A DNA stretch of 64,000 nucleotides from contig NZ_JAFBDR010000016.1 of assembly GCF_016908325.1 (NCBI RefSeq), positions 38,801-102,800 of the forward strand. Direction: 5' to 3'. This stretch comes from Aquibacillus albus. GTDB lineage: Bacteria > Bacillota > Bacilli > Bacillales > Amphibacillaceae. The notes below the pieces were generated by a model. It did no database searches. It saw nothing but the letters and a program-made list of their open reading frames with translations, and had not been told where the DNA came from. This document shows, piece after piece, positions 16,999-26,155 of this stretch; within the stretch, counting starts at the first letter, position 1, and the number at the start of each line of letters is the position of its first letter. The translations under genes were made by a program, and so were the position numbers.

Positions 16999-18369
16999 AT
17001 GATTCATTTCGTCAGACAAAATCTTTATCTATTCTATACAAGTATTTTTTTATTGTTTATTAGTAATACATACTTTGATTCAGAAGTATTGGGATATGCT
17101 GTTGGAATATTAGCAATTCCAATGCTACTTATTTCGTTTATGGATGCGAGTAAATTATTTCGAATATTGGGTAGTTTATTTATAATCGTCGGGTTTAGCT
17201 TGTTTCTATATTCTGAATTACCTTTTTATAACATACCTTTACATATGACATCCACCATGCCTTTATTAACTTTTTTATCAGTGTTACCTTGGATGAACAG
17301 CGTTGTTCGTGCAGGTCGATTTGATCGGCGGATTAATTCATTAATGAACGACAATGTTTCTAATCTTGGTAAATTATATGTAAGGAGTTCTTTTACTACT
17401 TATCTATTAATTACATTTATTAATTTGTCTGCTTTACCACTAACACAAGATGTACTTCAAAAAAACATGAAGAAAATTAAGAAAAGAATTAGAGATTCTT
17501 TCATTAGCCGAACTACTTTAAGAGCATTTGCTGTTGCTTTAGCATGGAGTCCAATGGAAATCATTGTTGCTATTACAGTAGATACGACTGGTGTTAGCTA
17601 TCTGACCTATTTACCATGGTTATTTTTGTGTTCTGTATTAGTTCTATTCGGAGACTGGATCGTTGGAAAGAGAAGGTTTGAAACCATTCCATTCGACCTA
17701 ATAGGAGATAAACCAAAGCGTACATTTAGCATAAGACAGATAACTCTACAAATTTTACAACTATTTTTAGCACTATTCCTATTTTTAATTCTCGTTATCC
17801 TAATCGGTAACTTATTTCATTTGAATTTCATCTTGTCTGTAACGATCGTTATCATCCCTTTTGCCATTGGTTGGTCTTTGATGATGAGAAGGTGGCACAG
17901 CTTTAAAGCAATCGGTTGGCATACGTGGAAATCTCGAACGAATCGGATGCAAAATTTTGTAGTACTGTTTTTATCACTTGCGTTTTTTTCTAGTAGTTTA
18001 AATAAAACATCATTTTTGGAAGTAATACAGCAACCATTTATAGCCGTTTCCGAATATCCGATGATTATCTTACTTTTAATTCAAATGACCTATCTATTAA
18101 TGAGTATGATAGGTGTACATCCAATTGCAACAATCGGTGTATTGATAGAAGTGGTCAAGCCTTTATATGAATTGGTTAATCCATTAAGCATTGGAATGGT
18201 ACTGGTTACAGGTGCAATTGCTACAGCAACAGTAGGGACTTATGGTGTGACTGTAACAATGACTGCGATGAATACACAACAAAATCCGTATCGAATCACA
18301 CTAAGAAACATGCCATTTGCACTTTTTTATGGTGGTGTAGGTACATTTATAGGCTGCTTATTATTATAG
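16999..18369 (+). CDS. Polytopic membrane protein, possible transporter
   Basis: 456 residues with about 11-12 hydrophobic segments. HPIATIGVLIEVVKPL near residue 375 and TATVGTYGVTVTMTA near 415 resemble the two helix-breaking loops of ion-transporter (IT, ArsB/CitM-like) superfamily permeases, and a second matching pair (ALAWSPMEIIVAI) lies in the first half. That gives a two-fold repeat. Substrate unknown. Start ATG follows AAAAGGGGAAAA. The hydrolase gene follows 65 nt later in the same direction. Confidence 0.6.
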   Translation: MIHFVRQNLYLFYTSIFLLFISNTYFDSEVLGYAVGILAIPMLLISFMDASKLFRILGSLFIIVGFSLFLYSELPFYNIPLHMTSTMPLLTFLSVLPWMNSVVRAGRFDRRINSLMNDNVSNLGKLYVRSSFTTYLLITFINLSALPLTQDVLQKNMKKIKKRIRDSFISRTTLRAFAVALAWSPMEIIVAITVDTTGVSYLTYLPWLFLCSVLVLFGDWIVGKRRFETIPFDLIGDKPKRTFSIRQITLQILQLFLALFLFLILVILIGNLFHLNFILSVTIVIIPFAIGWSLMMRRWHSFKAIGWHTWKSRTNRMQNFVVLFLSLAFFSSSLNKTSFLEVIQQPFIAVSEYPMIILLLIQMTYLLMSMIGVHPIATIGVLIEVVKPLYELVNPLSIGMVLVTGAIATATVGTYGVTVTMTAMNTQQNPYRITLRNMPFALFYGGVGTFIGCLLL

Positions 18370-18434
18370 GCTATCTCTATATTGAGTTAATTTATTTAAG
18401 AACATATAATCTAGTAAGGAGAGGATGACCAAAC

Positions 18435-19223
18435 ATGAATTTAACCGTATCAATGATACAGTTTGATATCTTATTTGGGTCACCAAAAGAGAATTACGTA
18501 AAAGTAAAAGAATTAATAAATAAAGCGATGAAATCAAATCCTGACGTAATTATGCTACCTGAGCTTTGGACAACCGGCTACGATTTAACAAGATTAGATG
18601 AAATAGCTGATTACAAAGGGGAAACAACTATTTCATTTATCGGGTCATTAGCCAAGCAATATCGTGTAACAATTGTTGCTGGTTCTATTGCGAAAAAGGA
18701 ATCGGATAAAGAAATTTATAACACAATGTTTGTTTTTAACCCGAATGGTAAAGTTGTTCATCAATACAGTAAAGTCCATTTATTTCGCTTAATGAACGAA
18801 GAAAAGTATTTACTTGCTGGTAATGAAAAAGGTTCGTTTGCTATTGGAAATGTGCCTAGCGCTGGCTTGATTTGTTATGACATTCGCTTCCCGGAATGGG
18901 TTCGAGTGCATACCATCAATAATGGAGCAAAGCTACTGTTTGTTACTGCTGAGTGGCCAAAGCCTAGAATTGATCATTGGAGAAACTTGCTCATTAGTCG
19001 TGCAATCGAAAACCAATGTTATGTTTTAGCTTGCAATCGAGTTGGAAAAGATCCTGACAATGAATTTGGCGGTAATTCACTTGTTATCGATCCGTGGGGT
19101 CAAGTATTAGCAGAAGGAAGTACAGAAGAAGCTATTATAACAACCACTATTGATACTAATTTAGTAGATGAAATTCGTAAAAGAATCCCAATATTTGAAG
19201 ATCGTAGAGTTGATTTATATTGA
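18435..19223 (+). CDS. Carbon-nitrogen hydrolase, omega-amidase-like
   Basis: 262 residues of the nitrilase superfamily with catalytic triad E43 (LPELW), K113 (YSKVHLF) and C147 (LICYDIRFPE). Length and order match MtnU/YafV, which hydrolyse the omega-amides of alpha-keto acids such as the methionine-salvage product. A methionine-salvage kinase (mtnK) lies 9 kb away, so a role in salvage is possible but unproven. Start ATG after AAGGAGAGGATG. A hairpin with T run (about 19232-19268) follows. Confidence 0.82.
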   Translation: MNLTVSMIQFDILFGSPKENYVKVKELINKAMKSNPDVIMLPELWTTGYDLTRLDEIADYKGETTISFIGSLAKQYRVTIVAGSIAKKESDKEIYNTMFVFNPNGKVVHQYSKVHLFRLMNEEKYLLAGNEKGSFAIGNVPSAGLICYDIRFPEWVRVHTINNGAKLLFVTAEWPKPRIDHWRNLLISRAIENQCYVLACNRVGKDPDNEFGGNSLVIDPWGQVLAEGSTEEAIITTTIDTNLVDEIRKRIPIFEDRRVDLY

Positions 19224-19387
19224 TGTTAACACTAGCCCGTCAATGGATTCGCCATTTATGGGCTTTTTTCTTTTAAAGGAAAATTTGCGTTTGACTCGTA
19301 CGACATTTTTATACAGGTATTTACATTGTTTCTTTTTCTACTGTTAGGTAAACTAGATAAGGATGAATAAGGGGGAATTTTGTCAAC

Positions 19388-20401
19388 ATGGAAAACATCA
19401 TTCAAGTAGACACATTACGAAAAGAATTCAAATCTTATTCTAGTAGATCTGGTTTAAAAGGGGCATTTCGTGATTTATTTACTAGAAATTATAAAGTAAT
19501 ACCTGCTGTAAAAGATATTTCGTTTACGATAAAAAAAGGCGAAATGGTTGGATATATAGGAGAAAATGGTGCTGGTAAATCAACTAGTATAAAAATGTTA
19601 ACTGGGATTTTAACACCGACTTCAGGATCAGTCGTAGTAAATGGAATGAATCCACATAAAGAAAGAGAGAAGTTTGTTCGTTCGATTGGTGTTGTTTTTG
19701 GCCAAAGGTCACAATTATGGTGGGACATTGCTGTTCAAGAATCGTTCCGTTTGCTGAAAAAAGTCTATCATGTACCAGATCATGTCTATGAGTCTCACAT
19801 GAATCACGTCATTGAGTCCTTAGATATCGGACCGTTATTAGATAAACCGGTAAGAAAATTATCTCTGGGACAGAGAATGCGGTGTGAGTTGGCTGCTGCT
19901 TTACTCCATAACCCATCGTTATTATTTTTAGATGAGCCAACAATAGGGCTTGATGTGCTTGTAAAATTAAAAATCCGAAACTTTTTGAAAGAAATAAATC
20001 AAAAATATCAAACAACTGTTTTATTAACCACACATGATTTAACAGATATAGAAGCGCTTTGTGAGCGGGTTATTATGTTAGATGAAGGACAAATTATTTA
20101 CGATGGACGTTTATCAAAGCTTAAATCTAGTTGGGGAGAAGGGAAGCAAATAGAGTTTCAATTTGCAGATCCTAAAATCGAGAAACTAAATCTCGCTGTT
20201 TTAACCAATGATCTACAGACAGAATGGACATCAGGAAATAAAAAGAACGTTTGGGTCGCTAACGTCGTTAATGATGAAGAACTAATATCTGAGGTGATAG
20301 CCCGAGTTGTTGCTGCACATAAGATAACTGACATTAAGATTCATGAAATCACTACAGAGGAAATCATTCGAAATATTTACGAAGAGGGAGTTATCCAATG
20401 A
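19388..20401 (+). CDS. ABC-2 exporter ATP-binding protein
   Basis: 337 residues. Walker A GENGAGKST, Q-loop region FGQRSQLWWD, signature LSLGQRMRCEL, Walker B LLFLDEPTIGLD and H-loop TTHDL are all intact. About 90 residues follow the ATPase, as in DrrA/NodI-like subunits of ABC-2 exporters. First gene of a three-gene unit; its stop overlaps the next start by 4 nt (ATGA). Substrate unknown. Confidence 0.9.
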   Translation: MENIIQVDTLRKEFKSYSSRSGLKGAFRDLFTRNYKVIPAVKDISFTIKKGEMVGYIGENGAGKSTSIKMLTGILTPTSGSVVVNGMNPHKEREKFVRSIGVVFGQRSQLWWDIAVQESFRLLKKVYHVPDHVYESHMNHVIESLDIGPLLDKPVRKLSLGQRMRCELAAALLHNPSLLFLDEPTIGLDVLVKLKIRNFLKEINQKYQTTVLLTTHDLTDIEALCERVIMLDEGQIIYDGRLSKLKSSWGEGKQIEFQFADPKIEKLNLAVLTNDLQTEWTSGNKKNVWVANVVNDEELISEVIARVVAAHKITDIKIHEITTEEIIRNIYEEGVIQ

Positions 20402-21189
20402 GTAAGTATGTAGAAATGATTCGAATACGATTTCTAATGATGCTAGCATATCGGACAAACTATTATAGTGGAATTTTGATTTACAGCATTAACATAGGTG
20501 CTTATTATTTTTTATGGAATGCAATATACGGGGAAAAAGCATCGATTGAAGGAATGTCAGTTTTACAAATGACGTCCTATGTAGCAGTTGCATGGATGGC
20601 AAGAGCTTTTTACTTTAATAACATTGACCGTGAAATTGCTCAAGAAATTAAAGAAGGCAAAGTCGCAGTTGAATTTATTCGTCCTTATCATTATTTAATC
20701 ATGAAAACGATGCAAGGGCTGGGAGAGGGATTGTTCCGACTATTCTTCTTTTCTGTACCAGGGATGGTTATTGTCGCACTTATCTTTCCAATTTCTTTTT
20801 CAGCATCCGGGATAACATGGTTATTTTTTTCAACTTCCATTGTTTTTAGTTTTATTATTAATACTCAAATTAACCTTCTGACTGGTATTTTAACGTTTTT
20901 CTTTTTTAATAATGATGGACTGATTAGAGCAAAACGCGTGATTATTGACCTTTTTTCAGGATTATTATTGCCGATAAGCTTTTATCCGGGCTGGGCACAA
21001 CAAGTGATGAACTTTTTACCATTCCAAGCCATTAGTTATATTCCGAGTATGATTTTCACAGACGGTATGACTGGAAGTGCGGTTTATAATGCTCTGTGGT
21101 TTCAATTGATTTGGGCGATTTTATTAATCGTACCCATTCAATTTTTATGGATAATTGCTAAAAAACAGCTAATTGTGCAAGGGGGCTAA
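20398..21189 (+). CDS. ABC-2 permease subunit 1
   Basis: 263 residues, six hydrophobic segments; KVAVEFIRPYHYLIMKTMQGLGEG is the conserved cytoplasmic loop of the ABC-2 family pair (DUF990-like), and the following PISFYPGWAQQVMNFLPFQA is the extracellular loop. Translationally coupled to the ATPase gene (ATGA overlap) and followed after 2 nt by the second permease, so the exporter is a heterodimeric permease with one ATPase. Confidence 0.85.
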   Translation: MSKYVEMIRIRFLMMLAYRTNYYSGILIYSINIGAYYFLWNAIYGEKASIEGMSVLQMTSYVAVAWMARAFYFNNIDREIAQEIKEGKVAVEFIRPYHYLIMKTMQGLGEGLFRLFFFSVPGMVIVALIFPISFSASGITWLFFSTSIVFSFIINTQINLLTGILTFFFFNNDGLIRAKRVIIDLFSGLLLPISFYPGWAQQVMNFLPFQAISYIPSMIFTDGMTGSAVYNALWFQLIWAILLIVPIQFLWIIAKKQLIVQGG

Positions 21190-21191
21190 CC

Positions 21192-21977
21192 ATGAATTAT
21201 GTAGCAATTTTTGTACAATATGTATCACAATATATAAAAACTCGTTTAACCTATCGTGTAGACATGGTTATTGAAATGATGTCTGATTTATTATTCCAAG
21301 CGGTTAATTTAGTATTTATTCTCGTTGTCTTTGGACACACTGACTTTTTAAGCGGTTGGTCAAGAGAGGAAATTATTTTTATTTATGGTTTTTTCTTAGT
21401 ACCTTATGCCATTTTTGGAGCTTTTTTTAATATCTGGGATTTTAATGAACGTTACATTGTTAAAGGGGAAATGGATCGTATATTAACAAGGCCAGTTCAC
21501 AGTTTATTTCAAATAATTTTAGAAAGAATGGAGTTAGAATCATTATTTGGAACATTTACAGGAATTGGTGTTATGGTGTATGCAGGGTACCAATTAGGGT
21601 TAGACATATCTTGGTTTGATCCAATATTATTTATTTTATTTGTTGTTGGAGGCGTGCTTGTCTATGGGGGAATATTCGTCCTATTGGCTTGTATTAGCTT
21701 TTGGTCGGATAGTCGAACGAGTATTATGCCAATGATGTATAACATCGGAAATTATGGTCGATATCCAGTCGATATTTATAATCAGGTAATTCGATTTATA
21801 CTCACATGGATACTACCTTTTGCCTTTGTAGGTGTTTATCCTTCTGCCTATTTTTTAGGAAAGGAAGAATGGTATAGTTATGCTTTTATGACACCCGTAA
21901 TAGGCATTGTGTTCTTTACTATATCTGTGTTTGTTTGGAATATTGGGGTTACCAAGTATAGAGGGGCAGGAAATTAA
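21192..21977 (+). CDS. ABC-2 permease subunit 2
   Basis: 261 residues, six hydrophobic segments. GEMDRILTRPVHSLFQIILERM is the family loop equivalent to that in the partner permease, and the C-terminal PFAFVGVYPSAYFLG is a conserved ABC-2 segment. Start ATG follows AAGGGGGCTAACC. Last gene of the operon; a terminator follows directly. Confidence 0.85.
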   Translation: MNYVAIFVQYVSQYIKTRLTYRVDMVIEMMSDLLFQAVNLVFILVVFGHTDFLSGWSREEIIFIYGFFLVPYAIFGAFFNIWDFNERYIVKGEMDRILTRPVHSLFQIILERMELESLFGTFTGIGVMVYAGYQLGLDISWFDPILFILFVVGGVLVYGGIFVLLACISFWSDSRTSIMPMMYNIGNYGRYPVDIYNQVIRFILTWILPFAFVGVYPSAYFLGKEEWYSYAFMTPVIGIVFFTISVFVWNIGVTKYRGAGN

Positions 21978-21980
21978 TCA

Positions 21981-22016
21981 CGACCTATCCGCTTTTTAGT
22001 GGATAGGTCGCTTTAA
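21981..22016 (+). terminator. Terminator of the ABC operon
   Basis: CGACCTATCC / GGATAGGTCG, 12-nt loop, followed by CTTTAAT. Confidence 0.8.
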
Positions 22017-22143
22017 TATATGAATCAAAAATCTTTTATTCTATTTTTCTTCGTTTTATAATGATAGATAGAAACCACATACATATATAATTCCACCAAA
22101 AATGAAAACGTTATCAATTATAGGGAAGTTAGGAGTGTATAAG

Positions 22144-23160
22144 ATGGAATTTCGTTACTTAGGTAAAACTGGACTACGAGTAAGTGAGTTATGTCTCGGT
22201 ACAATGACATTAGGAAGAGAAACAAGTGAGGAAGATAGTTTTAACATCCTTAATCGTTATCGGGATGAAGGCGGCAATTTCTTAGACACAGCTGATGTTT
22301 ATACCCGCGGTGCCTCTGAGGAAATTGTTGGTAAATGGTTACAAAAACAAAATCGAGATGATTTTGTTTTAGCAACGAAGGTTCGGTTTCCAATGGGGGA
22401 AGGGCCAAATGACGTTGGATTAAGTCGTAAACATATTATTTCCGGCGTTAAAGAAAGTCTACGACGATTAAAAACAGACTATATTGACCTATACCAAGTT
22501 CATGCATGGGATCCAAGAACACCGTTAGAAGAAACATTAAGTACATTAAATGACTTAGTTCGTGAAGGACTTGTGCGCTATATTGGAGCTAGTAATTTTA
22601 AAGGTTGGCAGCTACAAAAAGCAATTGATCTGAGTCGTTCTAAAGGGTGGGAGCCATTCGTATGCTTGCAACCTCAATACAATCTATTGTCCAGAGCAAC
22701 CGAGTTTGAATTAATTGAAGTATGTATAAATGAAGGATTAGGTGTGATTCCTTGGAGCCCATTACGCGGTGGATGGTTGAGTGGTAAATTCACTCGTGAT
22801 ATGGTAAAACCTCCAGAAAATACAAGAATAGCGGTAGCAGAGGAAAAAGGGTATAGCGAAACATGGGATATGTATAATAATGATTTTACGTGGAATTTAA
22901 TCGATGAGTTAAAAGCTGTAGCTGAAGAGGTGAGTAAAACACCTGCACAAGTAGCTATTAATTGGTTACTTCAGCGCCCAGGGGTTACAGCACCTATTAT
23001 TGGTGCGCGTACAATGGATCAATTAGAAGCGAACTTAGGGGCTGCTGGTTGGGCTTTAACAGAAGAACAAATGGATCGTTTAAATAAAGCTAGCAACTTA
23101 TTTGTTAGTTATCCTTATGATTTAGCTGCTATTGAGCAACGAAAAAAAGGCCGAGAATAA
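22144..23160 (+). CDS. Aldo/keto reductase
   Basis: 338 residues, NADPH-dependent TIM barrel. Catalytic tetrad visible as Asp/Tyr in [15 protein letters not shown], Lys in VLATKVRF and His in YQVHAWD; the C-terminal [17 protein letters not shown] binds NADP. Similar to general-stress AKRs of Bacillus (YhdN/IolS type). ATG 22144 follows TTAGGAGTG by 8 nt; an ATG 42 nt upstream has no site. Monocistronic. Confidence 0.88.
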   Translation: MEFRYLGKTGLRVSELCLGTMTLGRETSEEDSFNILNRYRDEGGNFLDTADVYTRGASEEIVGKWLQKQNRDDFVLATKVRFPMGEGPNDVGLSRKHIISGVKESLRRLKTDYIDLYQVHAWDPRTPLEETLSTLNDLVREGLVRYIGASNFKGWQLQKAIDLSRSKGWEPFVCLQPQYNLLSRATEFELIEVCINEGLGVIPWSPLRGGWLSGKFTRDMVKPPENTRIAVAEEKGYSETWDMYNNDFTWNLIDELKAVAEEVSKTPAQVAINWLLQRPGVTAPIIGARTMDQLEANLGAAGWALTEEQMDRLNKASNLFVSYPYDLAAIEQRKKGRE

Positions 23161-23262
23161 TTCTTAATGCTGTAGTCATTCTTGGTGGAGGAGTACATCT
23201 CGTACGCCGAAAGATGAACCAGCGTTTATTCGTGAAATTTTAGCTAAGTTATAAGTTAATGA
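23161..23262 (+). pseudogene. Possible gene-end remnant
   Basis: A plus-strand frame without start codon reads SWWRSTSRTPKDEPAFIREI then LAKL and stops at 23251-23253. It looks protein-like but is too short to identify. Low confidence. Confidence 0.2.
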
Positions 23263-23263
23263 A

Positions 23264-23299
23264 AAAAGGTACGGGCAAATGTTGTTACCCGTACCTTTA
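23264..23299. terminator. Bidirectional terminator
   Basis: AAAGGTACGGG / CCCGTACCTTT between converging genes, with A and T flanks. Confidence 0.85.
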
Positions 23300-24031
23300 G
23301 TTATCCTTTCCTGGCTTATATAAATATGGACTATCTGTATTTGACTGATCATTAGGATTGTCTGTATCAACTGACAAGGTTCCTTCTTGTGTATAAGTTG
23401 CTAAGGTAATGTCTGATATGTTTTCAATTGTTAAATTGTAAGCATTTAGTTGCATATCCAGCCAATGTTCATCTTTTTTTAAATAGTTTAAATTATGATA
23501 TAAAATTTGTCCGTTTAAAATAATTGGGATAGGAATAAAAGTAGGGGATGGTTGCAACTGAATGTCTTTCGGTTGTAATGGTCTAGCCTCTGATTTTGGT
23601 ATGACACTGATTTTCCCCATTTCTTCCATCATTGCTAGTTCTACATCAGCAGTTTTTGTATATCCTTTCTCTCTTAACTGGCTTAAAAGTTCACTCGTTG
23701 TCATTCTTACTTGGTTTAAACCCTTTTCATCAATATCTCCGTTACGAATTAAAATACTAGGCTTTGCTATTAAAAGCCAGCGTAATTTATTGTTCAGTGT
23801 TGCGTATGAGAAAAAAATATAGATTGTTAAAAACACTGCTCCATATAGAATTGCCTGTCCGGTATTTTTATTAACTAAAGGCTCACTAAGAACCGTACCA
23901 ATAACGATGATAAAGAGAATGTCAAAACTGTTCATTTCTGAAACAGCTTTTTTTCCAGCTAAACGAAAAAATATATAGGCAACAATAAAGATAACTAATG
24001 GCTTTATGATATAAGTAAGGAAAATATCCAT
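23297..24031 (-). CDS. DUF421 (YetF/YrbG type) membrane protein
   Basis: 244 residues: three N-terminal hydrophobic segments, then the soluble DUF421 region (RLAGKKAVSEMNSFDILFII is the conserved membrane-edge motif; IRNGDIDEKGLNQVRMTTSELLSQLREKG the cytoplasmic one). Related Bacillus proteins are spore- or membrane-associated and of uncertain function. Start ATG after CTATGGAGGTGCG. The stop falls inside the shared terminator. Confidence 0.85.
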   Translation of the reverse strand: MDIFLTYIIKPLVIFIVAYIFFRLAGKKAVSEMNSFDILFIIVIGTVLSEPLVNKNTGQAILYGAVFLTIYIFFSYATLNNKLRWLLIAKPSILIRNGDIDEKGLNQVRMTTSELLSQLREKGYTKTADVELAMMEEMGKISVIPKSEARPLQPKDIQLQPSPTFIPIPIILNGQILYHNLNYLKKDEHWLDMQLNAYNLTIENISDITLATYTQEGTLSVDTDNPNDQSNTDSPYLYKPGKDN

Positions 24032-24134
24032 AACGCACCTCCATAGAGATACGTTTTCCTAATAACTTAGTGAATATTCTACTTTGCATCTGTACAGTAT
24101 TTAAAAGAGCCATATAGTACACTGATTATTACAT

Positions 24135-25172
24135 TCACAGTTTCATCGAGAGTGTTTTTACTGCATTTTTCCAATTGTAATATTGGTCTAATGCTTCACC
24201 AGAGTCAATGACATACTTTGCTTGCGTTATACCTTGTTCAATAGAGTTTGCTTTTCCACAGAGCCATATTCTAACACCAGCATTTAAGAGAACTGTATTA
24301 TAATAGGCAAGATCTCCATTCCCTTTTAGAACAGATAAAATGGTCTCAGCTTGTAAATTTGCATTCCACTTAACTTCTGGATAGTTAATTTGTAGCTCTA
24401 AAAGCTCCGGATCAATCACCAACCACTCTTTTTGTTGTTCTGATACCAAAAGAGCACGGGTTCTGCGCTCCACAGAAATGTCTTCAGAACCTTCCATTCC
24501 TTGAACGACTAAACCGTTATTAACACCTGTGCGACGTAATAATTCGACAATTTTATCAAATACAGTTCCATGGAAGATGCCAACTGTCATACTTGGAGAA
24601 TCAGAAAAACGAATTAATTTCTCAACCGTATTTAACAATGTTCTGAGTCCAATTTCAGTTCTTATTCCTCGCAAACGAGCAAGAGGGGGGCACCATTCTT
24701 CAGTCGGAACAAATAAAAATCCTGTGCGTTCAGCTGCTTCAATTAAAGTTTCAGCATGCATGTTATTAGGAGGGATGTCTAGCGCTTGTAAAATATCATA
24801 AAGTGTTAAACCATTTTTCGGGGGAAGGGAAGGACTACTATGTAAGGACACTGGTATACCCATCGCACACAATACAAATGCTGTAGGAAAAGTAGCATAA
24901 AAGGATTTTTTTCTTCCGTCATATGGACCAGCACAATCAATACTCCCTGGAACAGGGTGAATCATACTATGTGAACGGCAAACATCAACAAAGGCAATCA
25001 TTTCTTCCATAGACTCCATCTTCATTCGTTCAGCAATTAAATAGGCACCAATTTGGGCTTGTGAAGCCGTTCCATTAAAAATCATTTCTGCAACACGAAT
25101 GGATTCATCATATGTTAAGTCTCTTGACCCTCTTTTCCCGCGTCCAACTTCTTTTAGAAAAGGCTGCATCAT
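24135..25172 (-). CDS. TrpD2/YbiB-like glycosyltransferase-family protein
   Basis: 345 residues. The helical N-terminal domain (DLTYDESIRVAEMIFNGTASQAQIGAYLIAERMKMES) is that of anthranilate phosphoribosyltransferase/thymidine phosphorylase, but the PRPP-binding motif of TrpD (GTGGD) is replaced by CAGPYDGRK, so it is probably not tryptophan-specific. YbiB-type paralogues bind nucleic acid. It overlaps the ANTAR gene by 4 nt and is likely co-translated with it, which suggests a link to nitrogen control. Function unknown. Confidence 0.7.
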   Translation of the reverse strand: MMQPFLKEVGRGKRGSRDLTYDESIRVAEMIFNGTASQAQIGAYLIAERMKMESMEEMIAFVDVCRSHSMIHPVPGSIDCAGPYDGRKKSFYATFPTAFVLCAMGIPVSLHSSPSLPPKNGLTLYDILQALDIPPNNMHAETLIEAAERTGFLFVPTEEWCPPLARLRGIRTEIGLRTLLNTVEKLIRFSDSPSMTVGIFHGTVFDKIVELLRRTGVNNGLVVQGMEGSEDISVERRTRALLVSEQQKEWLVIDPELLELQINYPEVKWNANLQAETILSVLKGNGDLAYYNTVLLNAGVRIWLCGKANSIEQGITQAKYVIDSGEALDQYYNWKNAVKTLSMKL

Positions 25173-25777
25173 TTTCGTCCATCTCCTTTGTTCGCAACTA
25201 ATAGTGGATAAACATCAATAATGGATGTAGCAACATCGACTACTCGTTTACGTTCATCCATTGCTTGTTTACGTATAAATTCATAAGCTTCTGATTCTGA
25301 AATATTTTTAATGTCGCAAAGAATTGATTTTGCTTTTTCTATTTGTTTACGCTCTTCTAATTTAGATAATAATAACTCCCTTTCTTTTTGCCATTGAATC
25401 CGTTGAAGGTAACGGTTAGAACATAAATGGAGCGACCAATGTATTTCATTATCCGTCATCGTTGAACAGAGCATCGCATCTATATCAATATCAATCTGAC
25501 AGTTAACAACAACTTTCGGGTTGTTATGAAACCACCAGATTAGTGGAAGAGAACGATAAGAGAGGCATTTTTTTGCCCAATGTTCAATTTCGGCAGTGGG
25601 GGAACAGATAATTAGCGCATCTACTTGCTGGATAAGTGCTTCAAAGGAAGAAGGATCAGTAGTCTTAATTACACGATAACCAAGATCCTGTAATCTACTG
25701 CCAATGTAAGATGGATCGGTTGGCTTATAATGTTGTTTGACTTCGGGATCCATAAATAAAAGAAAACTGTCAAGCAT
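25169..25777 (-). CDS. ANTAR-domain antiterminator (NasT-like)
   Basis: 202 residues. The N-terminal 120 residues resemble a degenerate receiver domain; the C-terminus (ERKQIEKAKSILCDIKNISESEAYEFIRKQAMDERKRVVDVATSII) is a textbook ANTAR RNA-binding domain. ANTAR proteins bind paired hairpins in nascent RNA and prevent termination. Divergent from a nitrate transporter whose leader carries such hairpins and terminators (25947-26122), the likely target. The receiver lacks a clear phosphoacceptor Asp context, so input may not be phosphorylation. ATG 25777 lies 8 nt after GGAGG; an ATG upstream overlaps that site. Confidence 0.88.
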   Translation of the reverse strand: MLDSFLLFMDPEVKQHYKPTDPSYIGSRLQDLGYRVIKTTDPSSFEALIQQVDALIICSPTAEIEHWAKKCLSYRSLPLIWWFHNNPKVVVNCQIDIDIDAMLCSTMTDNEIHWSLHLCSNRYLQRIQWQKERELLLSKLEERKQIEKAKSILCDIKNISESEAYEFIRKQAMDERKRVVDVATSIIDVYPLLVANKGDGRK

Positions 25778-25946
25778 CTGCCTAACCTCCATAAAAATTA
25801 AAGTAATGAAGTATAAAAGTTATTATTATATTCAAAAGTATAACAACTTCAGACAAGGGTCCGTGTCTTTGTGTTAGGTTTCTTAACATGGTTTTTTCAT
25901 AAGTCTGTTGACACGTCTTTTTTAAAAGTTATAATAAGTAGTAAGC

Positions 25947-25971
25947 AAGATGTTCGTTGATGGAACATTTT
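25947..25971 (+). promoter_or_regulatory. Leader hairpin 1 (ANTAR-type)
   Basis: AAGATGTTC pairs with GAACATTTT (one wobble pair); the loop GTTGATG has 7 nt, one more than the usual hexaloop. Confidence 0.55.
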
Positions 25972-25972
25972 T

Positions 25973-25992
25973 AGAACACAATGGCGTGTTCT
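25973..25992 (+). promoter_or_regulatory. Leader hairpin 2 (ANTAR-type)
   Basis: AGAACAC / GTGTTCT with the hexaloop AATGGC, which has A at position 1 and G at position 4 as in known ANTAR target loops. Confidence 0.65.
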
Positions 25993-26006
25993 TCATTTAG
26001 GCAATA

Positions 26007-26055
26007 GAGCCTGTCTTACCTGCAAGGATTAGTGGGTTAATTGACAGGCTTTTTC
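26007..26055 (+). terminator. Leader terminator 1
   Basis: AGCCTGTC / GACAGGCT with a long loop, then TTTTT; lies directly after the ANTAR hairpins. Confidence 0.75.
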
Positions 26056-26086
26056 TGTTTAATTTCACTTTAATAGTGGCAATGGG

Positions 26087-26122
26087 GCCGCAGAGAACAA
26101 TACGTTCTTTGCGGCTTTTTTT
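26087..26122 (+). terminator. Leader terminator 2
   Basis: GCCGCAGAGAAC / GTTCTTTGCGGC (one wobble pair), 5-nt loop, seven or more T; ends 34 nt before the transporter start. Confidence 0.85.
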
Positions 26123-26155
26123 ATTAAAGGAATAAAATTTTGGAGGGGATAATCT

